This document shows positions 19,832 to 30,296 of a stretch of DNA of 64,000 bases, piece by piece (within the stretch, counting starts at the first letter, position 1; every line of letters begins with the position of its first letter). The stretch lies in the NCBI GenBank assembly GCA_902613845.1, contig CACMIW010000002.1:184151-248150 (forward strand), written 5' to 3'. The position numbers were made by a program, and so were the translations under genes. A model generated the notes under the pieces. It had not been told where the DNA came from. It saw nothing but the letters and a program-made list of their open reading frames with translations, and ran no database searches. The stretch is from an uncultured Alphaproteobacteria bacterium (GTDB lineage Bacteria > Pseudomonadota > Alphaproteobacteria > HIMB59).

Positions 19832-21099
19832 GAAGCTTTTAACTTTTTATTATATTTACTTATTAACTCTGATTTAAAATTTTTAATGAGTCCTTGTATA
19901 GGCCAAGCTGCTGCATCTCCTAAAGCGCAGATAGTATGACCCTCTACTTGCTTTGTAACATTTTCTAAAAGCTCTATTTGTTCAGGAGATATCTCTCCTC
20001 TAACTAATCTCTGCATCATTCTATGCATCCAGCCTGTTCCCTCTCTACAAGGTGTACATTGACCACAACTTTCATGTTTGTAAAAGTGAGCAAATCTCTC
20101 AATCACCTCAGCAATATCATTATTCTTGTTAACAACAATCACTCCTGCTGTACCTAATCCTGAGCCATTAGCTTTTAGATCATCAAAATTCATTAGAACT
20201 GACTCACAAATATTTTTTGGAAGCATTGGGGTACTAGAACCTCCTGGTACTATTGCCTTTAAATTATCCCAACCTCCTTCAACTCCATCACAATGCTTTT
20301 CTACTAATTCTTTAAGTGGTATTCCCATTTCCTCTTCTATTGTGCATGGTTTATTAACGTTACCAGATATGCAAAAAATTTTTGTACCTGTATTATTTTC
20401 AGCGCCAATTGACTTAAACCAATCTGGGCCTCTTCTTAAAATAGTTGGAACTACTGCGATTGACTCCACATTGTTAATAGTTGTCGGCATACCATACAAA
20501 CCTACACCGGCAGGAAAAGGAGGTTTTAATCTTGGTTGTCCTTTCTTTCCCTCTAAACTCTCTAAAAGAGCTGTCTCTTCTCCGCATATGTAAGCTCCAG
20601 CACCTCTATGAACATAAAGATCAAAATCAAATCCGCTACCACAAGCATTTTTTCCGATAAAGCCTCGTTCATATGCCTCTTCAATTGCCTTTTCTAATTG
20701 GACATATTCGTAATGGTATTCGCCCCTTATGTATATGTAACATTTAGTGGCTTGAATTGCGTATGAAGCAATCAAGCAACCTTCTACAAGAGTATGTGGG
20801 TCATTTCTAATAATTTCTCTATCTTTGCAAGTACCGGGTTCAGACTCATCAGCATTTACAACCAAATAATGCTGTTTACCAGTATTCTTTGGCATGAATG
20901 ACCATTTAAGACCAGTAGAAAATCCAGCTCCACCTCTTCCTCTTAACTGACTGGATTTAACTAATTCGATAATATCATTTTGATCTTTAGACAAAATTTC
21001 TTTTGTGTTTGACCAGGAACCTCTTTTTAAAGCTCCCTCTAAGAAGGGTTCTTGAAAACCATGAAGGTTTTGAAAAACTTTATCTTTTTCATTAAGCAT
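19828..21099 (-). CDS. nuoF: NADH-quinone oxidoreductase subunit F
   Basis: NADH-binding subunit of complex I with FMN and cluster N3. With the ATG at 21099 it has 423 residues, the alphaproteobacterial length, starting [17 protein letters not shown]. That start has AGGAG about 11 bases upstream. Motifs are [19 protein letters not shown] (NADH/FMN), [14 protein letters not shown] [31 protein letters not shown], and the cluster ligands in [13 protein letters not shown] longer reading frame to 21138 exists, but the extra 13 residues are not conserved and overlap nuoE. Confidence 0.97.
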   Translation of the reverse strand: MLNEKDKVFQNLHGFQEPFLEGALKRGSWSNTKEILSKDQNDIIELVKSSQLRGRGGAGFSTGLKWSFMPKNTGKQHYLVVNADESEPGTCKDREIIRNDPHTLVEGCLIASYAIQATKCYIYIRGEYHYEYVQLEKAIEEAYERGFIGKNACGSGFDFDLYVHRGAGAYICGEETALLESLEGKKGQPRLKPPFPAGVGLYGMPTTINNVESIAVVPTILRRGPDWFKSIGAENNTGTKIFCISGNVNKPCTIEEEMGIPLKELVEKHCDGVEGGWDNLKAIVPGGSSTPMLPKNICESVLMNFDDLKANGSGLGTAGVIVVNKNNDIAEVIERFAHFYKHESCGQCTPCREGTGWMHRMMQRLVRGEISPEQIELLENVTKQVEGHTICALGDAAAWPIQGLIKNFKSELISKYNKKLKAS

Positions 21100-21679
21100 T
21101 TTCTGAACTTCTCCTACCTTTTTGAGAACCAATGACATTTGGTTTTCCCTCTTTAATATTGTCTATAATTTTTTTTGTAGACTCTTCATCTAAATCCTCA
21201 AAGAAGTCATTATTGATTTGTATCATAGGTCCATTTGAGCAAGCCCCAAGACACTCTACTTCAACAACTGTAAATTTATTATCGTCACTGGTATCATTAA
21301 TTTCACATTTTGTTTCTTTACAAATAGTTTTCGTAATCTTATTTGAACCTCTAAGCCAACAAGGAGAGGTTCTACAAATCTGAACAAGATTTTCTCCAAC
21401 AGGTCTTGTATTATACATTGAATAAAATGAGGCCACTTCTGTGACTCTTATTTTAGGCATATTTAAAGTTTCAGCGATTGTTTCTATACACTCGATACTT
21501 ATCCAATTATTGTTTTGCTCTTGCGCCAAATAGAGAAGAGGCATAACTGCGCTTTGTTCTCTGCCTTTAGGGTATTTTGAAATTATATTTTTGATTGATC
21601 TTAGATTATCTTTTGACCAGGAAAATTTTTCGCCTGATCTAGAAAAATTATTTGATAAACCTGGATGATTACCGCTCAT
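21092..21679 (-). CDS. nuoE: NADH-quinone oxidoreductase subunit E
   Basis: Thioredoxin-like 2Fe-2S subunit (cluster N1a) of the NADH module. The 195 residues have cluster ligands in [10 protein letters not shown] and in [16 protein letters not shown], preceded by [18 protein letters not shown]. The N-terminal 25 residues are variable. It overlaps nuoD by 4 bases and nuoF by 8. Confidence 0.97.
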   Translation of the reverse strand: MSGNHPGLSNNFSRSGEKFSWSKDNLRSIKNIISKYPKGREQSAVMPLLYLAQEQNNNWISIECIETIAETLNMPKIRVTEVASFYSMYNTRPVGENLVQICRTSPCWLRGSNKITKTICKETKCEINDTSDDNKFTVVEVECLGACSNGPMIQINNDFFEDLDEESTKKIIDNIKEGKPNVIGSQKGRRSSENA

Positions 21680-22851
21680 CTGTCTACCTCTCCAAATACT
21701 ATATCTAGGCTTCCTAAAATTGATGGTACATCAGCTAGTTGGTGGCCCTTTGATAAAAAATGTAGTGCCTGTAAATGGACAAAGCCTGGTGCTCTCAACT
21801 TGCATCGATATGGTTTGGAACTTCCATCTGAAACTAATACAACACCAAATTCTCCTTTTGGTGCCTCTACACTTTTGTATGTAATACCTTCAGGAACCCT
21901 ATAACCCTCGGTAAATAATTTAAAATGATGGATTATAGCTTCCATTGAATTTTTCATTTCTGATCTCTTCGGTGGAGTAATTTTATTATTCTCAACCATT
22001 ACGGGTCCTTCTGGAATATTTTCAATACATTGTAAGATTATCTTAACTGACTCTCTCATCTCTTCCATTCTGACCAAATATCTATCATAGGTGTCACCAG
22101 TTTTTCCAACTGGTATGTCGAAATCTAAATCCTCATAAACATCATAAGGTTGAGATTTTCTTAGATCCCAAGCTACGCCACTAGCACGAAGAACAGGGCC
22201 ACTGCAACTTAGTCTTATTGCATCATCCTTTTTTAAAATACCTATATCAACAGATCGTTGTTTGAATATTCTATTCTCAGTAAGTAGTTCCTCAAGCGTA
22301 TCTATAAATTTAGGAAAATTAGTAAAATAATTTTTCATTTTTTCTAGCAAATTTTCAGGCAAGTCTTGGTGAACGCCACCAGGACGAAAATAAGCTGCAT
22401 GAAATCTCGCGCCGGATACAGCTTCATGGAACTCCAACATTTTTTCTCTTTCTTCGAAAGCCCACAACATTGGAGTAGCAGCACCTATATCCATTGCAAA
22501 TGCTGGAATATTTAATAAATGATTTAGTATTCTAGTGACTTCTGCAAACATAACTCTGATATATTGAGCTCGTTTAGGAGCTTCAATATTTAATAAATTC
22601 TCAACAGCTAAAGCGAAGGCATGTTCTTGACACATTGGCGAAACATAATCAAGACGATCAAAATATGGAATAGCTTGAGTATAAGTTTTCTGTTCAATTA
22701 ATTTTTCAGTACCTCTATGTAAAAGTCCAATGTGAGGTTCGGCTTTATTAACTACCTCCCCTTCTAATTGTACAAGTAGTCTAAGAACTCCATGAGCAGC
22801 AGGATGTTGAGGTCCAAAGTTAAGAGTTACAGGTTTAAAATTCTCTGACAT
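21676..22851 (-). CDS. nuoD: NADH-quinone oxidoreductase subunit D
   Basis: The 49-kDa-type quinone-site subunit of complex I. The 391 residues start with the family signature [16 protein letters not shown], whose histidine lines the quinone cavity, then [51 protein letters not shown] and the C-terminal DIVFGEVDR. It is a separate gene from nuoC, sharing one base with its stop. Confidence 0.98.
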   Translation of the reverse strand: MSENFKPVTLNFGPQHPAAHGVLRLLVQLEGEVVNKAEPHIGLLHRGTEKLIEQKTYTQAIPYFDRLDYVSPMCQEHAFALAVENLLNIEAPKRAQYIRVMFAEVTRILNHLLNIPAFAMDIGAATPMLWAFEEREKMLEFHEAVSGARFHAAYFRPGGVHQDLPENLLEKMKNYFTNFPKFIDTLEELLTENRIFKQRSVDIGILKKDDAIRLSCSGPVLRASGVAWDLRKSQPYDVYEDLDFDIPVGKTGDTYDRYLVRMEEMRESVKIILQCIENIPEGPVMVENNKITPPKRSEMKNSMEAIIHHFKLFTEGYRVPEGITYKSVEAPKGEFGVVLVSDGSSKPYRCKLRAPGFVHLQALHFLSKGHQLADVPSILGSLDIVFGEVDR

Positions 22852-23447
22852 TATTTTTTTTCAAGCTCCTCTTTGATTGTTTCTTTCATTCCCTCCCAAG
22901 GACTCTCATTGTCAAAATCTCGAAACTCCTGTTTTAAAGTCACTGGTTCATAAACAACTTTTTTTAAATTTTCATCGTAACGAACCTCTTCATATCCTGT
23001 TAGAGGAAAGTCTTTTCTGAGCGGATGACCTTGAAAGTTATAGTCATTCATTATTCTTTGAAGATTTGGGTGGTTAACAAAGTTTATACCAAAAAGATCG
23101 TAACATTCTCTTTCAAACCAATCAGCAGACTCAAAAATTTGAGTTATTGAATTGATATCTAAGTTATCTTCTGAAATGTTAGTGAAAATAAATAATCTTT
23201 TATTAAATTTTAAACTAAGAAAGGAGTAGATTAGAGTAAATCGCTCGTTTGAATAACTTGATTTAGATAGCATATTATCAGTTACAGTAATATCAATTAA
23301 CTGGTCATAGAGTAGATCTTCGTCTTCTTTAATTTTTTGTGTTACTTCTAGTATGGAGTCTTTGTTAACTAAAATATTGTCTATTCCAGATTTTATTGGA
23401 AAATGGAAGTTACCAGTTGAATATTTCTGTAAAATATTTGGAGACAA
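22851..23447 (-). CDS. nuoC: NADH-quinone oxidoreductase subunit C
   Basis: The 30-kDa-type peripheral-arm subunit of complex I. The 198 residues end with the marker region [25 protein letters not shown], then [20 protein letters not shown], where the family is most conserved. It is unfused to nuoD. It starts 5 bases downstream of the nuoB stop. Confidence 0.97.
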   Translation of the reverse strand: MSPNILQKYSTGNFHFPIKSGIDNILVNKDSILEVTQKIKEDEDLLYDQLIDITVTDNMLSKSSYSNERFTLIYSFLSLKFNKRLFIFTNISEDNLDINSITQIFESADWFERECYDLFGINFVNHPNLQRIMNDYNFQGHPLRKDFPLTGYEEVRYDENLKKVVYEPVTLKQEFRDFDNESPWEGMKETIKEELEKK

Positions 23448-23452
23448 GAAAT

Positions 23453-23983
23453 TTACCTATAAATCTTCTTTTTCTTTTTAATTTTATCTTGAAGTTGCAT
23501 AATGCCATACAAAAGAGCTTCTGCAGTAGGTGGACATCCAGGAACATAAATATCTACAGGAACTATCCTATCGCATCCTCGAACAACTGAGTAAGAGTAA
23601 TGATAATATCCTCCTCCGTTTGCACAGGAACCCATCGAGATTACCCATCTTGGTTCAGGCATTTGATCGTAAACTTTTCTCAAAGCAGATGCCATTTTGT
23701 TTGTAAGAGTTCCCGCAACAATCATTACATCAGATTGTCTTGGAGAACCTCTAGGAATTACACCTAAACGATCTAGATCATATCTACTCATATAAGAGTG
23801 CATCATCTCAACTCCACAACACGCTAAACCGAAGGTCATAGGCCATAATGATCCTGACCTCGCCCAATTAATTAAATTTTCAAATGAAGCTGTTACAAAT
23901 CCTTTTTTTTCAAACAGCTCATCAATATTTAATGATTTGTCTTTTTCTAAAATTACTCCCAATCTAGTGCTCCATTTTTCCAT
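23453..23983 (-). CDS. nuoB: NADH-quinone oxidoreductase subunit B
   Basis: PSST subunit of complex I, holding cluster N2 that reduces quinone. The 176 residues contain the tandem cysteines in [21 protein letters not shown] and [14 protein letters not shown], which together ligate N2. Its start lies 31 bases inside nuoA, an unusually long overlap even for this compact operon, so coupling to nuoA translation is likely. The C-terminal six residues are mostly lysines. Confidence 0.98.
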   Translation of the reverse strand: MEKWSTRLGVILEKDKSLNIDELFEKKGFVTASFENLINWARSGSLWPMTFGLACCGVEMMHSYMSRYDLDRLGVIPRGSPRQSDVMIVAGTLTNKMASALRKVYDQMPEPRWVISMGSCANGGGYYHYSYSVVRGCDRIVPVDIYVPGCPPTAEALLYGIMQLQDKIKKKKKIYR

Positions 23984-24312
23984 TCATATATAAACCCTAA
24001 TGTGAGAATAAATAAAAAAAACATCATTGAATAAAAACCAAGAGCTCCAATATTGCTAAGACTCACGGCCCAAGGAAATAAAAACGCAATTTCTAAATCA
24101 AATATAATAAATAGTATTGATACTAAATAAAACTTAACATCAAATTTTGATCGAGCGTCGTCAAATGCCTCAAAACCACATTCATATGCAGATAGTTTTT
24201 CAGTATCAGGTGAGCTAGGTGATAATATTTTTGAGAGCAAATACATAGCGATTGCCATTCCTGCCCCGATAACAATGAATATCAGTATGAAAATATAATC
24301 TAGGTTATACAT
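23953..24312 (-). CDS. nuoA: NADH-quinone oxidoreductase subunit A
   Basis: First gene of the complete 14-gene complex I operon. From the ATG at 24312 it has 119 residues and three helices, with the family motif [47 protein letters not shown] region spanning helix 2. An in-frame TTG at 24339 is possible but adds unconserved residues. A TATAAT lies upstream at 24343-24348. No strong Shine-Dalgarno is seen. Confidence 0.96.
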   Translation of the reverse strand: MYNLDYIFILIFIVIGAGMAIAMYLLSKILSPSSPDTEKLSAYECGFEAFDDARSKFDVKFYLVSILFIIFDLEIAFLFPWAVSLSNIGALGFYSMMFFLFILTLGFIYEWKNGALDWE

Positions 24313-24342
24313 TAAAAGTTTTGATTTTCCGTAACGCAATAC

Positions 24343-24348
24343 ATTATA
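24343..24348 (-). promoter_or_regulatory. Probable -10 element of the nuo operon
   Basis: The minus strand reads TATAAT here, 30 bases upstream of the nuoA ATG. The hexamer 17 bases further up (GTCACT) is a poor -35 match. The 129-base gap between nuoA and the upstream lipoprotein gene is one of the larger gaps in this region and is the expected place for the promoter of the long nuo transcript. AT-rich sequence makes chance matches common. Confidence 0.35.
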
Positions 24349-24441
24349 AGAAACAATATGTATTTAGTGACGATAAAAATGACGCATTAGTCTTACACAT
24401 AATTTTTAAATATTTGAGTGTAAAAAAGTCAAAAAAATTTT

Positions 24442-25470
24442 TTATCGTTTAGAGTAATTAGCAACTCTATCTTCTGTAAAGATAGGGAATGATTCATTTA
24501 ATGTTTGTTTTTTTAGATTACTACAATAATAGCCAATATTTTCTATTAAAAGTTCCTCACATTCAGTTCCAAAGTGGATTTCATCAGCATAAATGGATTG
24601 ATAAGAGCCATCTAATCTTGAACCATAAATACCAAATTTAAAATTTGCCAAATTATCTGAGTTTTTTACACCTTTTTGATCTTTCCAAAGTGTTTGGTTT
24701 TTTCTGTAATGCAATAACTTTCCATTTAACCAAATTTTATGAAAAGCTTTAGAAATATCCTTTTTATTAAAATAAATATTGAAGACTAAATCATACCATT
24801 TATTTCTTTGTAAATTTTTAGCAGAGATTATTTGGTACCAATCATGCCTAGCTTCACAAAAAATTCTTTTATCAGTATCTTCTGGCCCCCCAGCACCAGG
24901 TGAGCAATCATCATTCCCTCCTTCAATAATAATTACTCCCTCACTAGACTCATGTCTCCATAGCAAACCTCTCTTCTTATCTATCTGAAGCATAAACATA
25001 GGACCAAAAAAACTCTCTGTACTATGAAATTGCAATATTGATTTATTCATAGCGCTATCATTATTTAATTCATAATTTTCAGTGATTAAAAAAGAATAAG
25101 ATAACCATATTTCTCCTTGGAAACCATAATTGGTTCCTACCTCTACTCTTTTTTGTTTTTCACCATTTGGTCGTGAGCAATCTTTTAATTTGTTATAACA
25201 CTCATCTCCTGGTGCTTGGATAAAAAAAGCAGTATCTCCATATCTTGTTTTCTCTTTCTGAAGTTGAAAAAGTACCAAGTTTTTTTTTCTTTGATATTTT
25301 TTTATTTCTTCTATTGAACTAGCATTCCAACCTGGGTCAATTTTAAAACCTTTAATTGTCGTATCGCCAAAATTCATACCAAGAGTCTTTAACCCGTAAA
25401 CATCTTTTGATTCATAAGACGTGCATGAAAATAAACAAAAAATTAAAAAAAAAGGAATAAATGTTTTAAT
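24442..25470 (-). CDS. Lipoprotein resembling polysaccharide-lyase (jelly-roll) proteins
   Basis: Predicted exported lipoprotein of about 343 residues. A short hydrophobic signal (KTFIPFFLIF) ends in the lipobox LFSC, followed by a soluble domain. That domain has beta-rich segments such as GEIWLSYSFLI, FGPMFMLQID, LLWRHESSEG, NKWYDLVFNIYF and KIWLNGKLLHYR, which look like the concanavalin-like fold of bacterial polysaccharide lyases (heparin-lyase I-like families). Substrate and catalytic residues cannot be assigned. Several cysteines (CYNKLKDC, DDCSPG, CSNL) may form disulfides. The frame continues upstream through tRNA-Asp, which cannot be coding. No ATG, GTG or TTG lies between the tRNA and the signal peptide, so the best start is ATT at 25470, one base after the tRNA CCA. 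Confidence 0.7.
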   Translation of the reverse strand: MKTFIPFFLIFCLFSCTSYESKDVYGLKTLGMNFGDTTIKGFKIDPGWNASSIEEIKKYQRKKNLVLFQLQKEKTRYGDTAFFIQAPGDECYNKLKDCSRPNGEKQKRVEVGTNYGFQGEIWLSYSFLITENYELNNDSAMNKSILQFHSTESFFGPMFMLQIDKKRGLLWRHESSEGVIIIEGGNDDCSPGAGGPEDTDKRIFCEARHDWYQIISAKNLQRNKWYDLVFNIYFNKKDISKAFHKIWLNGKLLHYRKNQTLWKDQKGVKNSDNLANFKFGIYGSRLDGSYQSIYADEIHFGTECEELLIENIGYYCSNLKKQTLNESFPIFTEDRVANYSKR

Positions 25471-25471
25471 G

Positions 25472-25549
25472 TGGCGGGAGCGACGGGACTCGAACCCGCG
25501 ACCTCCTGCGTGACAGGCAGGCGTTCTAACCAAACTGAACTACACCCCC
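25472..25549 (-). tRNA. tRNA-Asp (GUC)
   Basis: A full cloverleaf folds on the minus strand. The acceptor GGGGGTG pairs with CGCTCCC (one G-U), and the anticodon stem-loop is CTGCC-TGTCACG-type with anticodon GTC. The T arm contains GGTTCGAGTCC. The CCA end is encoded at 25472-25474. It is co-directional with tRNA-Val 13 bases upstream. Confidence 0.97.
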
Positions 25550-25562
25550 GACAATTGTCGAA

Positions 25563-25638
25563 TGGTGGGCGATGACGGACTCGAACCGCCGACCCTCTCG
25601 GTGTAAACGAGATGCTCTACCAACTGAGCTAATCGCCC
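25563..25638 (-). tRNA. tRNA-Val (UAC)
   Basis: A cloverleaf of 76 bases with CCA encoded. The acceptor GGGCGAT starts at 25638, the anticodon stem TCTCG/CGAGA encloses loop TTTACAC with anticodon TAC, and the T loop is TTCGAGT. It lies 18 bases downstream of hup on the same strand, so it may be processed from the hup transcript. Confidence 0.97.
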
Positions 25639-25656
25639 TATCTAATTTGCAAAAAA

Positions 25657-25938
25657 TTAGACTGTGGACTTTATTAGTTCTTTTAGCTGTTTTCCAGCAA
25701 GAAATTTTGGCTTTTTTGATGCAGGAATTTGGATTGACTCTCCCGTTCTTGGGTTTCTTCCAGTTTTAGCTTTTGTATTAGCTACCTTAAACGTACCAAA
25801 ACCAGCAATCTTTACATCCCCTCCTGCTTTCAAAGTAGATGTGATAATATCAAATAAACTTTCTACAGCCTTAGTTGCATCTGATTTTCCAACACCATTT
25901 TTCGTACTATATTCAGCAATGAGTTCATTTTTGTTCAT
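25657..25938 (-). CDS. hup: HU family nucleoid DNA-binding protein
   Basis: Small histone-like protein that bends and compacts DNA. The 93 residues are full length, with the DNA-binding beta-arm region VKIAGFGTFKVANTKAKTGRNPRTGESIQIPASKKPKF, of which GRNPRTGE is the diagnostic tip. The start has a strong GGAGG upstream. lon-hup adjacency is common in proteobacteria. IHF subunits are less likely because the arm and N-terminus match HU. Confidence 0.95.
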   Translation of the reverse strand: MNKNELIAEYSTKNGVGKSDATKAVESLFDIITSTLKAGGDVKIAGFGTFKVANTKAKTGRNPRTGESIQIPASKKPKFLAGKQLKELIKSTV

Positions 25939-26008
25939 ACCGAACCTCCTTAGTGATTCTATTAGTTAATTGTAGTAAGAAAAAGGTAAGAAAATCAACA
26001 ACAATATA

Positions 26009-28426
26009 CTAGTTAACGAATGTTTTTTCTTGATTTTGCTGGTTTTTTGGCTTCATAGACTCTGTAACTAAATGTCTCCAGTCCAATTTTTTATTGATTT
26101 TGCTAATTTTTCCATCGAGAGCTAAATCCAATACCTCTCTTGCAAACTCGACTTTTTTAATTATCAACTTATTTTGAATGTCTTTTTGTATTTCAGCTAA
26201 GTCCTTTTCGTTTTCTTTTGGAATTATAACAGTTTTAATACCGTACCTTATTGCAGCTAATAATTTCTCTTTTAATCCGCCAATTGGAAGAACTCGTCCT
26301 TTCAAAGTTATCTCCCCGGTCATTGCAATATCTCTTTTGATTTTAATTTCAGTAAGAGATGAAATTAATGAGGTAAATATTGTAATACCAGCACTTGGGC
26401 CATCTTTAGGTATAGCTCCTTCAGGTACATGTAAATGAATGTCTATTTTATCGAAAACTTTAGGGTTTACTCCGAACTCAACGGAATTAGATTTAATGTA
26501 ACCTAAAGCAGCAGTAATAGACTCTTTCATTACATCACCAAGTTTACCTGTTGCATTAATCATTCCCTTGCCTGATGATAAATTAACCTCAATATTTAAG
26601 ATATCTCCACCAACCTGAGTCCATGCAAGTCCATTAGTAATACCAACTAAATTCTTCTTTTCTAAAACACTATCCTTGAATTTTTCTGGACCTAAAAAAT
26701 TTTTTATAGCCTTGTCATCAAAGACAAATGGTTTTTTTGATCTAGATTTATTTTTTTCTAATTGGAAAACAAGTTTTCTAAAAAGCTTATCAAAAACTTT
26801 TTCAAGACCTCTAACACCTGACTCTCTTGTGTAGTGTCTTACTATTTTTGTAATCGATGATTTATCAAGTTTAAATTCATTATTTTTTAAAATATTTTTA
26901 TTCATTTTTCTTGGAATTAAATATTTTTTGGCAATTTCAACTTTTTCTTTTTCTGTATAACCAGATACTTCAATGACCTCTAATCTGTCCAGAAGAGGTC
27001 CGGGTATATTGTAAGTATTACCGGTGCAAATGAACATTACGTTTGATAGGTCATAGTCAACCTCAAGATAATGATCATTAAACTGATTATTTTGCTCAGG
27101 ATCTAAAACTTCTAGCAATGCAGAAGATGGATCCCCTCTCCAGTCACTACCTACCTTGTCGATTTCATCTAATAAAATAATGGGATTAGATGTTTTTGTT
27201 TTCTTCATAGCTTGAATAAAACGGCCAGGCATTGAGCCAATATATGTTCTTCTGTGGCCTCTAATTTCGGCCTCATCCCTAATTCCACCAAGAGAAATCT
27301 TAGCAAATTCTCTGCCAGTAGCTCTCGCAATAGATTTGCCTAATGAAGTTTTACCCACACCAGGAGGTCCTACAAAACATAGTATTGTACCAGATGCTTT
27401 CTTTGATCTTTTTTTGACTGCTAAAAATTCAAGTATTCTCTCTTTTACTTTTTCGAGACCATAGTGATCATCATTTAATATTTTTTCGGAACCTTTGATG
27501 TCAATGACTTCTTTTGAGAATTTTTCCCACGGTATATCTAATATCCATTCAAGGTAATTACGAATAACCGACGCTTCTGCTGACATTGGACTCATGGATT
27601 TTAATTTTTTAAATTCATTTAAAGCTTTTTCTTTTGCTTCTTTTGATAATTTTACTTCATTAATTTTTTTCTCTATTTCAGAATATTCGTTAGAACCATC
27701 TTCACCATCACCAAGTTCTTTCTGAATGGCTTTCATTTGTTCATTTAAGTAGTATTCTCTTTGAGTTTTTTCCATTTGTCTTTTTACTCTATTTTTTATT
27801 TTTTTCTCAAGAGCAGAAAAGTTAAGTTCTTTTGAAAAGAAATTCAGAAGATTTTGAATTTTTTTATTAATGTCAATAATTTCTAAATTTTTTTGTTTAT
27901 CTTCAATTCCAATATTTAAGTTGTAGTAAATATTATCAATGAACTGATATGGATCTTCAATATTTAAAAGTCCTTCAAGGATATCATTATTATTTCCTAT
28001 ATTTTGGATATAATTTTGAAATTCATTTTTTAAGACTCTCAAAGAGGCTTTTAATTCGACTGAATTTTTTTTATTAATTACTACTGGTTCAATTTTAGCT
28101 GTAAGGAAGTTATTACTTGCCTTAACAGCAGACTTTATTTTTACGATTTCTAAACCTTCAGTAAGAACTTTGTATGTATTATCCGGCAACTTAAGAAACT
28201 GGATAATTTTTGATTTTACTCCATAGGAATAAACATCGTTAACTTGAGGATCATCAGTCGTTGGTTCTTTTTGTGTAAATAAATAAATAATCTTGTTGTT
28301 ATTATTCATGGCAAAATTAATTGCATCAATAGATTTAGCTCTGCCAACAAACAAAGGTGAGGTTATAGAGGGATAAACAACTAAGTCCCTTAAAGGTAAT
28401 ATAGGTCCAATGATTTGATTTTCCAT
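26009..28426 (-). CDS. lon: ATP-dependent protease La (Lon)
   Basis: Cytoplasmic AAA+ serine protease degrading misfolded and regulatory proteins. The 805 residues comprise the N-terminal substrate domain (about 1-190), a coiled region (QMEKTQREYYLNEQMKAIQKELG), the AAA+ module with Walker A GPPGVGKTS and Walker B IILLDEIDK, and the protease domain. The catalytic dyad is Ser678 in DGPSAG and Lys721 in LKEK. It is downstream of clpX in a tig-clpP-clpX-lon-hup block, the usual alphaproteobacterial protein quality-control cluster. Confidence 0.98.
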   Translation of the reverse strand: MENQIIGPILPLRDLVVYPSITSPLFVGRAKSIDAINFAMNNNNKIIYLFTQKEPTTDDPQVNDVYSYGVKSKIIQFLKLPDNTYKVLTEGLEIVKIKSAVKASNNFLTAKIEPVVINKKNSVELKASLRVLKNEFQNYIQNIGNNNDILEGLLNIEDPYQFIDNIYYNLNIGIEDKQKNLEIIDINKKIQNLLNFFSKELNFSALEKKIKNRVKRQMEKTQREYYLNEQMKAIQKELGDGEDGSNEYSEIEKKINEVKLSKEAKEKALNEFKKLKSMSPMSAEASVIRNYLEWILDIPWEKFSKEVIDIKGSEKILNDDHYGLEKVKERILEFLAVKKRSKKASGTILCFVGPPGVGKTSLGKSIARATGREFAKISLGGIRDEAEIRGHRRTYIGSMPGRFIQAMKKTKTSNPIILLDEIDKVGSDWRGDPSSALLEVLDPEQNNQFNDHYLEVDYDLSNVMFICTGNTYNIPGPLLDRLEVIEVSGYTEKEKVEIAKKYLIPRKMNKNILKNNEFKLDKSSITKIVRHYTRESGVRGLEKVFDKLFRKLVFQLEKNKSRSKKPFVFDDKAIKNFLGPEKFKDSVLEKKNLVGITNGLAWTQVGGDILNIEVNLSSGKGMINATGKLGDVMKESITAALGYIKSNSVEFGVNPKVFDKIDIHLHVPEGAIPKDGPSAGITIFTSLISSLTEIKIKRDIAMTGEITLKGRVLPIGGLKEKLLAAIRYGIKTVIIPKENEKDLAEIQKDIQNKLIIKKVEFAREVLDLALDGKISKINKKLDWRHLVTESMKPKNQQNQEKTFVN

Positions 28427-28449
28427 ACTATAAAGATAGTGAGGAATTT

Positions 28450-29703
28450 TTAATTTTCACCCACTTTTTTTTTAATTTTTGCTTTTTCTTTATATACGAT
28501 AATTGGTCTATTTGAGATTACTGACTCTTTACTTAAAACTACCTTATCCACAGAATCCTTATCAGGAATATCATACATACAATCTAGAAGTAGCTTTTCC
28601 ATAATTGACCTTAGGCCTCGTGCACCAATTTTTTTTTCAACAGCTAATTGAGCAATTTGCTCTCTACCATCTTCAGTTATCTCGAATTCAACCCCTTCAA
28701 AAGAAAAAAGAGCCTTGTATTGTTTTGATATTGCATTTTTTGGTCTTGTAATAATCTCTTTTAAATCATCTAAAGATAATTCATTCAGACTAGCGCTTAC
28801 AGGAAGCCTTCCTACTAATTCAGGAATTAATCCAAATTTAATCAAATCGTCATTTTCAAGTTGTGAGGTCATTGGTTGGTCCTGATTAATTGATTTATTA
28901 AAACCTATCGACTTTTTATTTACTCGATTTTTTATAATTTTATCAATGCCTTCAAACGCGCCCCCACAAACAAACAATATGTTTTTTGTATCAACTTGAA
29001 GGAACTCTTGTTGAGGATGTTTTCTTCCACCTTGAGGTGGCACGCTAGCTGTTGTTCCCTCAATTATTTTCAGTAAAGCTTGTTGAACTCCCTCACCGGA
29101 TACATCTCTTGTTATAGATGGATTTTCACTTTTTCTACCCACTTTATCAATTTCATCAATATATACGATACCCTTTTGAGCCAAAGCTACATCATAATCA
29201 CATTGCTGAAGTAATCTTAAAATAATATTTTCAACATCTTCTCCTACATATCCAGCCTCCGTCAACGTGGTAGCATCAGCAATTGTAAAAGGTACATTTA
29301 AAAATTTTGCTAGGGTTTGAGCTAAAAGTGTTTTACCACAACCTGTTGGCCCAATAAGTAATATGTTTGATTTAGAAATTTCTATATCTTTTGAGGGGTT
29401 TTGAACTCTCTTATAATGATTGTAAACAGATACAGATAATATTTTTTTTGCATGATCTTGACCAATTATATGATCATCAAGATAATTATAGATCTCACTT
29501 GGCTTTGGTATCTCAAATTTTTTCTTTGTGTCAATTTTATCATCTTCAACAAGTATATCCTTACATAAAACCACACACTCATTACAAATATAGACATTTG
29601 GTCCAGCAATTAATTTTTTAACCTCTTCTTGGCTTTTACCACAAAAGGAGCATGATATTTTTTTATCAGAGCTATTAGCAGAGATTATTTTTTCATCAGA
29701 CAT
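28450..29703 (-). CDS. clpX: ATP-dependent Clp protease ATP-binding subunit ClpX
   Basis: Unfoldase that feeds substrates to ClpP. The 417 residues start with the zinc-binding domain ([11 protein letters not shown] and ICNECVVLC), then the AAA+ module with Walker A GPTGCGKT, Walker [10 protein letters not shown], and the pore region [10 protein letters not shown]. The IGF-type ClpP-docking loop is represented by the KSIGFNKS segment. The gene follows clpP by 2 bases. Confidence 0.98.
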   Translation of the reverse strand: MSDEKIISANSSDKKISCSFCGKSQEEVKKLIAGPNVYICNECVVLCKDILVEDDKIDTKKKFEIPKPSEIYNYLDDHIIGQDHAKKILSVSVYNHYKRVQNPSKDIEISKSNILLIGPTGCGKTLLAQTLAKFLNVPFTIADATTLTEAGYVGEDVENIILRLLQQCDYDVALAQKGIVYIDEIDKVGRKSENPSITRDVSGEGVQQALLKIIEGTTASVPPQGGRKHPQQEFLQVDTKNILFVCGGAFEGIDKIIKNRVNKKSIGFNKSINQDQPMTSQLENDDLIKFGLIPELVGRLPVSASLNELSLDDLKEIITRPKNAISKQYKALFSFEGVEFEITEDGREQIAQLAVEKKIGARGLRSIMEKLLLDCMYDIPDKDSVDKVVLSKESVISNRPIIVYKEKAKIKKKVGEN

Positions 29704-29705
29704 TT

Positions 29706-30296
29706 TTATTTTTCAATTCTAGTAGTAATTACTTTATCTATCAAACCAAATTTTTGCGCCTCTTCAGGGTCAAAGAATCTATCTCTTTCCATTGCCTTTT
29801 CTATTTCACCAATGCTTATTTTGGTATGCTTTTGATATATTTCATTGAGTCTTTTTTTTGTCTTTAATATCTCTTCGGCATGAATTTTAATATCACTTGC
29901 TTGTCCTGAAAAACCACCAGATGGTTGATGAATCATTATTTTAGAGTGTGGTAAGGCATACCTGTTGCCCTCTTTTCCTGCAGCGAGTATTAATGAACCT
30001 GCAGAGGCAGCTTGACCAATACAAACAGTATGAACAGGGCATTTAATATACTGCATAGTGTCATACATCGCCAATCCAGCTGTGACCAGACCACCAGGTG
30101 AGTTAATATAAAGATTAATTGGTTCTTCCGGATTTTCAGACTCTAAAAATAAAAGTTGAGCGCATATCAAAGAGGCAGTTTCATCATTGATAGCACCTGT
30201 TAAAAATATAATTCTTTCTCTAAGCAGTCTGGAGAAAATATCAAAAGATCTCTCCCCTTTTCCTGATTGTTCAATGACTATGGGTACTAGATTCAT
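29706..30296 (-). CDS. clpP: ATP-dependent Clp protease proteolytic subunit
   Basis: Serine protease that forms the tetradecameric chamber used by ClpX. The 196 residues carry the complete triad Ser98 (GQAASAG), His123 (MIHQPSGG) and Asp172 ([11 protein letters not shown]). The N-terminus has little or no propeptide compared with E. coli. It overlaps the end of tig by 26 bases, so translation of the two is probably coupled. Confidence 0.98.
   Translation of the reverse strand: MNLVPIVIEQSGKGERSFDIFSRLLRERIIFLTGAINDETASLICAQLLFLESENPEEPINLYINSPGGLVTAGLAMYDTMQYIKCPVHTVCIGQAASAGSLILAAGKEGNRYALPHSKIMIHQPSGGFSGQASDIKIHAEEILKTKKRLNEIYQKHTKISIGEIEKAMERDRFFDPEEAQKFGLIDKVITTRIEK

Noticed and set aside
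20126..20593. Plus-strand open frame of 155 codons within nuoF
   Set aside because: It is the shadow of the highly conserved nuoF on the other strand and has no ribosome binding site or recognisable product.
24366..24441. Terminator between the lipoprotein gene and nuoA
   Set aside because: Only a 6-bp TTACAC/GTGTAA repeat with a 20-base loop is present, which is too weak to call.
25471..25533. In-frame upstream extension of the lipoprotein gene (protein start MVRTPACHAGG)
   Set aside because: These codons are the antisense-free reading of tRNA-Asp itself. The sequence is fully explained by the tRNA fold, and the peptide is the familiar artefact of translating a tRNA.
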